Below are positions 61,607 through 64,000 of a stretch of DNA of 64,000 bases, in pieces (the stretch's first letter is position 1; each line of letters starts with the position of its first letter). The notes below the pieces were generated by a model that made no database searches, was not told the DNA's origin, and was given only the letters and a program-made list of their open reading frames with translations. Source of the DNA: Sphaerisporangium viridialbum (GTDB lineage Bacteria > Actinomycetota > Actinomycetes > Streptosporangiales > Streptosporangiaceae); assembly GCF_049674955.1 (NCBI RefSeq), contig NZ_CP187232.1, positions 434,001 through 498,000 on the forward strand. Direction: 5' to 3'. Position numbers and translations under genes: made by a program.

Positions 61607-62365
61607 ATGTTGACACCGTGGGAGGTGGTCGCGGTCCTCGCGGCCGGGTTCGCGGCCGGGGGCATCAACGCCGTGGTCGGGTCGGGTTCGCTGATCACGT
61701 TCCCGACGTTGCTCGCGCTCGGGTATCCGCCGATCGTCGCGAACGTGTCCAACAACGTCGGGCTCGTGGCGGGCAACGTCACCGGCGTGCTGGGCTACCG
61801 GGCCGAGCTCAAGGGTCAGCGAGAGCGGCTGCTGCGGCTCGCCGTGGGCTCGATGCTCGGGTCGCTCGCGGGAGGCCTGCTCCTGCTCTCCCTGCCCGCC
61901 AAGGCCTTCCAGGTGATCGTCCCCATCCTGATCGCGCTCGCCTGTGTGCTGGTCGTCGCGCAGCCCCGGCTCAACGCCTGGCTCTCCAAGCGGCAGGACA
62001 GCCCCCACCCGCACGGCGGGCCGTGGCTCTGGCTCGGCGTGTTCGGAGCGGGGGTCTACGGCGGCTACTTCGGCGCCGCGCAGGGTGTGGTGCTGATCGG
62101 GCTGCTCGGCATCTTCCTGGACGAGCACCTGCAACGCGTCAACGCCGCGAAGAACGTGCTGTCGCTGGTGGTGAACTCCACGGCGGCCATCCTGTTCGCG
62201 CTGATCGCGCCCGTCGACTGGTGGGCCGTGCTCCTGGTCTCGCTGGGCTCGCTGGTCGGCGGGTTCCTCGGCGCGCGCGTCGGCCGCAGGCTGCCCGCCC
62301 TGGTGCTGCGCGGCCTGATCGTGTGCGTCGGCATCGTCGCGATTATCAAACTGGTGTACGGCTGA
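61607..62365 (+). CDS. TauE/SafE-family sulfite/organosulfonate exporter-like permease
   Basis: 252 residues from ATG 61607, after AAAGGTGGC. About eight transmembrane helices carry the duplicated TauE motif: AAGFAAGGINAVVGSGSLITFP in the first half and GVYGGYFGAAQGVVLIGLLG in the second. The family moves sulfite, sulfonates or similar anions. A GTG at 61568 gives a less likely longer form. Neighbours do not tell the substrate. Confidence 0.88.
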   Translation: MLTPWEVVAVLAAGFAAGGINAVVGSGSLITFPTLLALGYPPIVANVSNNVGLVAGNVTGVLGYRAELKGQRERLLRLAVGSMLGSLAGGLLLLSLPAKAFQVIVPILIALACVLVVAQPRLNAWLSKRQDSPHPHGGPWLWLGVFGAGVYGGYFGAAQGVVLIGLLGIFLDEHLQRVNAAKNVLSLVVNSTAAILFALIAPVDWWAVLLVSLGSLVGGFLGARVGRRLPALVLRGLIVCVGIVAIIKLVYG

Positions 62366-62377
62366 CCACACCCACAA

Positions 62378-62623
62378 GTGGGTATTTATCTGGACATGAA
62401 GGGTGACCGGGTCGAGATCGTCATAGACGCGGGCGATGCTCCGCGCACGTACGAGGTCGTGGCGACGAAGGCCGGGCGGCGGGTCGACGTCGCCACCCGG
62501 AGAGGCCTCGTGGAGGTCAGCGAGGTGACCAGGAGCGGTACGGCCGTGCGGACCGCCCGCTTCATGGCGAGCCGCATCCTCGCCCTCGTCGAGTACCCGG
62601 CCGCCGACCGCGAGGACGAATGA
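62378..62623 (+). CDS. Small hypothetical protein, 81 residues
   Basis: The protein is mainly beta by pattern (RVEIVIDAGDAPRTYEVV, KAGRRVDVATRRGLVEVSEV) with a C-terminal helix and acidic end. It has no known motif. GTG 62378 and ATG 62396 are both possible starts; neither has a good ribosome site. It begins 12 bases after the permease stop and may be co-transcribed. Function unknown. Confidence 0.6.
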   Translation: MGIYLDMKGDRVEIVIDAGDAPRTYEVVATKAGRRVDVATRRGLVEVSEVTRSGTAVRTARFMASRILALVEYPAADREDE

Positions 62624-62626
62624 GCC

Positions 62627-63568
62627 TCAGGCCTCGCGCGGACGGACCTGGACGATGCCGTCGCCCCTGATGTTGACCTCGAAGGCCGGCTGGGGCGCGG
62701 TGGCGGGCCCGTGCACCACGGCGCCGTCCTCCAGGCGGAACGTGCTGCCGTGCCACGGGCAGACGACGCAGGCCTCGTCGTTCTCCAGCTTCAGCCGCCC
62801 CTGGTGCAGCGGCCCCGCGAGGTGCGAGCAGCGGTCGGCGAGGACCTTCACCTGGGCGCCGTGCCGCAGGACGAAAAGGTTGATGTAGCCCAGCCGGCGC
62901 GTGACCGGACGCCCGTCGGGCAGGTCCCACAAGCGGCACAGGTCGTGCCAGCCGAGCGGCACGAGGTGCGTCGTCGGCTCCGCGTGGGTCGGCCCGGCCG
63001 CCATGCGGTAGGCCAGGTGCCCGCCGAGGTAGCCGCCCAGGCCCGCGGCGCCGAGGCCGGCGAACGCCAGCGTGCGCCCCGCCTGGTGCCTCCCGGACAG
63101 CCGCATCATGAGCGACCCCGAGTAGAGCCCGAGCGCCGCCAGGTTGACCATGGCGTGGACGAATCCCACCCTCTGCTGCTCCAGGTGCAGCATCGACCAG
63201 TCGGTGATGCCCGCGGCGGCGGCCGGGATGGCGCCGGCGATGCCCGTGGCCAGCACGGCCCGGGACGCCCGGGGATCCACGTCGATGAGATCGAGCACCG
63301 CCGTCGCCGTCCAGCAGCCCAGGCTGATCGTCGCCAGCGGGGGGTGCAGCGGATGCCCGGTGGGCACGCCGTGCAGCATGTCCCTGAGCGCGCTCCCGGA
63401 CGGGAGCCTGCGCCGGATCGTCTTCGCCACCGGCACGACCACGCGGTCTAGCGCCCTCACGTGCTCAAGACGTTCGGTCAGGCCTACCGGAACCGACATT
63501 CGGCCGAAGCCGAGGGACTCCATGAGCGTACGGCGTCGCGAGTTGACGGCCTTCGAAGTTTCCTCCAC
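62627..63568 (-). CDS. DUF2231 membrane protein fused to Rieske iron-sulfur domain
   Basis: The 313-residue protein has an N-terminal DUF2231 part (about residues 60-205, beginning HGVPTGHPLHPPLATISLG) with four membrane helices. A Rieske [2Fe-2S] domain with CSHLAGPLHQG and CVVCPWHGSTF, two Cys and two His ligands, follows. It is an electron-transfer protein, with DUF2231 probably binding haem or quinone nearby. The GTG 63568 follows GAGGGGGCG. The redox partner is not in the window. Confidence 0.88.
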   Translation of the reverse strand: MEETSKAVNSRRRTLMESLGFGRMSVPVGLTERLEHVRALDRVVVPVAKTIRRRLPSGSALRDMLHGVPTGHPLHPPLATISLGCWTATAVLDLIDVDPRASRAVLATGIAGAIPAAAAGITDWSMLHLEQQRVGFVHAMVNLAALGLYSGSLMMRLSGRHQAGRTLAFAGLGAAGLGGYLGGHLAYRMAAGPTHAEPTTHLVPLGWHDLCRLWDLPDGRPVTRRLGYINLFVLRHGAQVKVLADRCSHLAGPLHQGRLKLENDEACVVCPWHGSTFRLEDGAVVHGPATAPQPAFEVNIRGDGIVQVRPREA

Positions 63569-63631
63569 TTTCGCCCCCTCTCGCCCTAGGGGACCTACCC
63601 CCCAGAACCGAAGAGAACACCGCGAAGGCGA

Positions 63632-64000
63632 CTACGCGCGGCTCCGGGCCAGGTGACCGCGGGCCACCGACAGCTCGACAATCTCGGCGGCGTAGTCGCC
63701 GAGGGCCGCTGAGCCCTCGCGGATGATCTCGACTTTCTCCATCACCTGATCGACGGTGACCCCGTGGCGCACCCAGCTTCCACCCTCGTTCTGATGGTTG
63801 GCCATCATCGGCGCCAGCCGGTCGAGAGCCCTCGCGAACCTCGCCTCGGGCGTCTTCCGCTCCTCGAACTCCTCCCACAGGGCACGCAGTGTGGTGGTCT
63901 GGTCCTCGGGCAGCAGGCCGAAGATGCGGTCCGCCGCGGCGCGCTCGGCCTTCTCCTGCAACTCGACCGCCGCGAGGTCGTAGATGAAGGTGTCGCCGGC
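63632..64000 (-). CDS. HD-domain hydrolase (HDDC2/YfbR-like), 5' end outside window
   Basis: The frame is open to the window edge, so the N-terminal part with the HD metal site is missing. The visible ~122 residues begin AGDTFIYDLAAVELQEKAER and include RIFGLLPEDQTTTLRALWEEFE and TPEARFARALDRLAPMMANH, the C-terminal half of HD-domain phosphohydrolases of the YfbR/HDDC2 group, which act on deoxynucleoside monophosphates. The gene ends 64 bases before the Rieske gene start, and both read leftward. Confidence 0.85.
   Translation of the reverse strand, partial: AGDTFIYDLAAVELQEKAERAAADRIFGLLPEDQTTTLRALWEEFEERKTPEARFARALDRLAPMMANHQNEGGSWVRHGVTVDQVMEKVEIIREGSAALGDYAAEIVELSVARGHLARSRA

Overview
The window is 64 kb of high-GC actinobacterial chromosome, with frequent GTG starts, ATGA/GTGA coupled genes, WhiB/Wbl and BldG regulators, and few non-coding stretches. 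Gene content and order point to a filamentous actinomycete, most likely Streptosporangiales; this is inference from order and protein style, not a search. From about 16.5 kb to 50 kb the order matches, as I recall it, the core block of Streptomyces (SCO3580 to SCO3547) and Mycobacterium tuberculosis (about Rv3649 to Rv3683).

Layout. 1-4.2 kb: end of an SDR gene, a glutamine-synthetase-family enzyme, a membrane acyltransferase and a secreted polysaccharide deacetylase. 4.3-10.2 kb: an oligopeptide-type ABC importer operon whose binding protein has its two halves in reversed order and whose two ATPases are fused. 10.3-13.3 kb: a beta-ketoacyl/hydroxyacyl-CoA locus with an intact thiolase and 3-hydroxyacyl-CoA dehydrogenase around remnants of a fused isobutyryl-CoA mutase, an enoyl-CoA hydratase and a second thiolase, with two tandem palindromic operators in the divergent promoter. 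13.3-16.4 kb: an accessory stretch ending in tRNA-Pro(CGG), with a 48-bp duplication of the tRNA 3' part marking a remnant integrated element.

16.5-35 kb: the conserved housekeeping block. It holds a metallophosphoesterase, a GatB/YqeY protein, a bifunctional penicillin-binding protein, WblA/WhiB4, the paired Get3/ArsA-like ATPases (BagA/BagB type), RidA, Nudix and metallo-beta-lactamase enzymes, Crp, endonuclease III, a CoA-type Nudix hydrolase, a HEAT-repeat protein, the MarP periplasmic protease, DUF309, an epoxide-hydrolase-like enzyme, an Act-holin-X-like membrane protein and acetyl-CoA synthetase. 35.4-45.8 kb: a degenerate Fic-fold protein, then the actinobacterial Tad/Flp-like secretion locus (CpaE/Ssd-like, TadA, TadB, TadC, Flp-like pilin, TadE-like proteins) next to a DECH-box MrfA-type helicase. 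46-50 kb: BldG, its anti-sigma partner and a K+-independent proton pyrophosphatase.

50-64 kb: SixA-like phosphatase, SerB, an OlsB/OlsA-like acyltransferase pair, two paralogous secreted DUF11-like proteins, a QueA-like enzyme coupled to an SDR, a NarL-type two-component system, a lone ABC ATPase, a stomatin, a TauE/SafE permease, a DUF2231-Rieske protein and the end of an HD-domain hydrolase gene.

The most unusual signal is non-coding. In the spacer between tadC and the pilin-like gene (41.44-41.74 kb) a GGACC element recurs at exact 26-bp steps, followed by six DnaA-box-like sequences on one strand, the first four at exact 22-bp steps. Other leads are the permuted binding protein, duplicated gene 3' ends, a repeat tail on a TadE-like protein, and several near-perfect operator palindromes.
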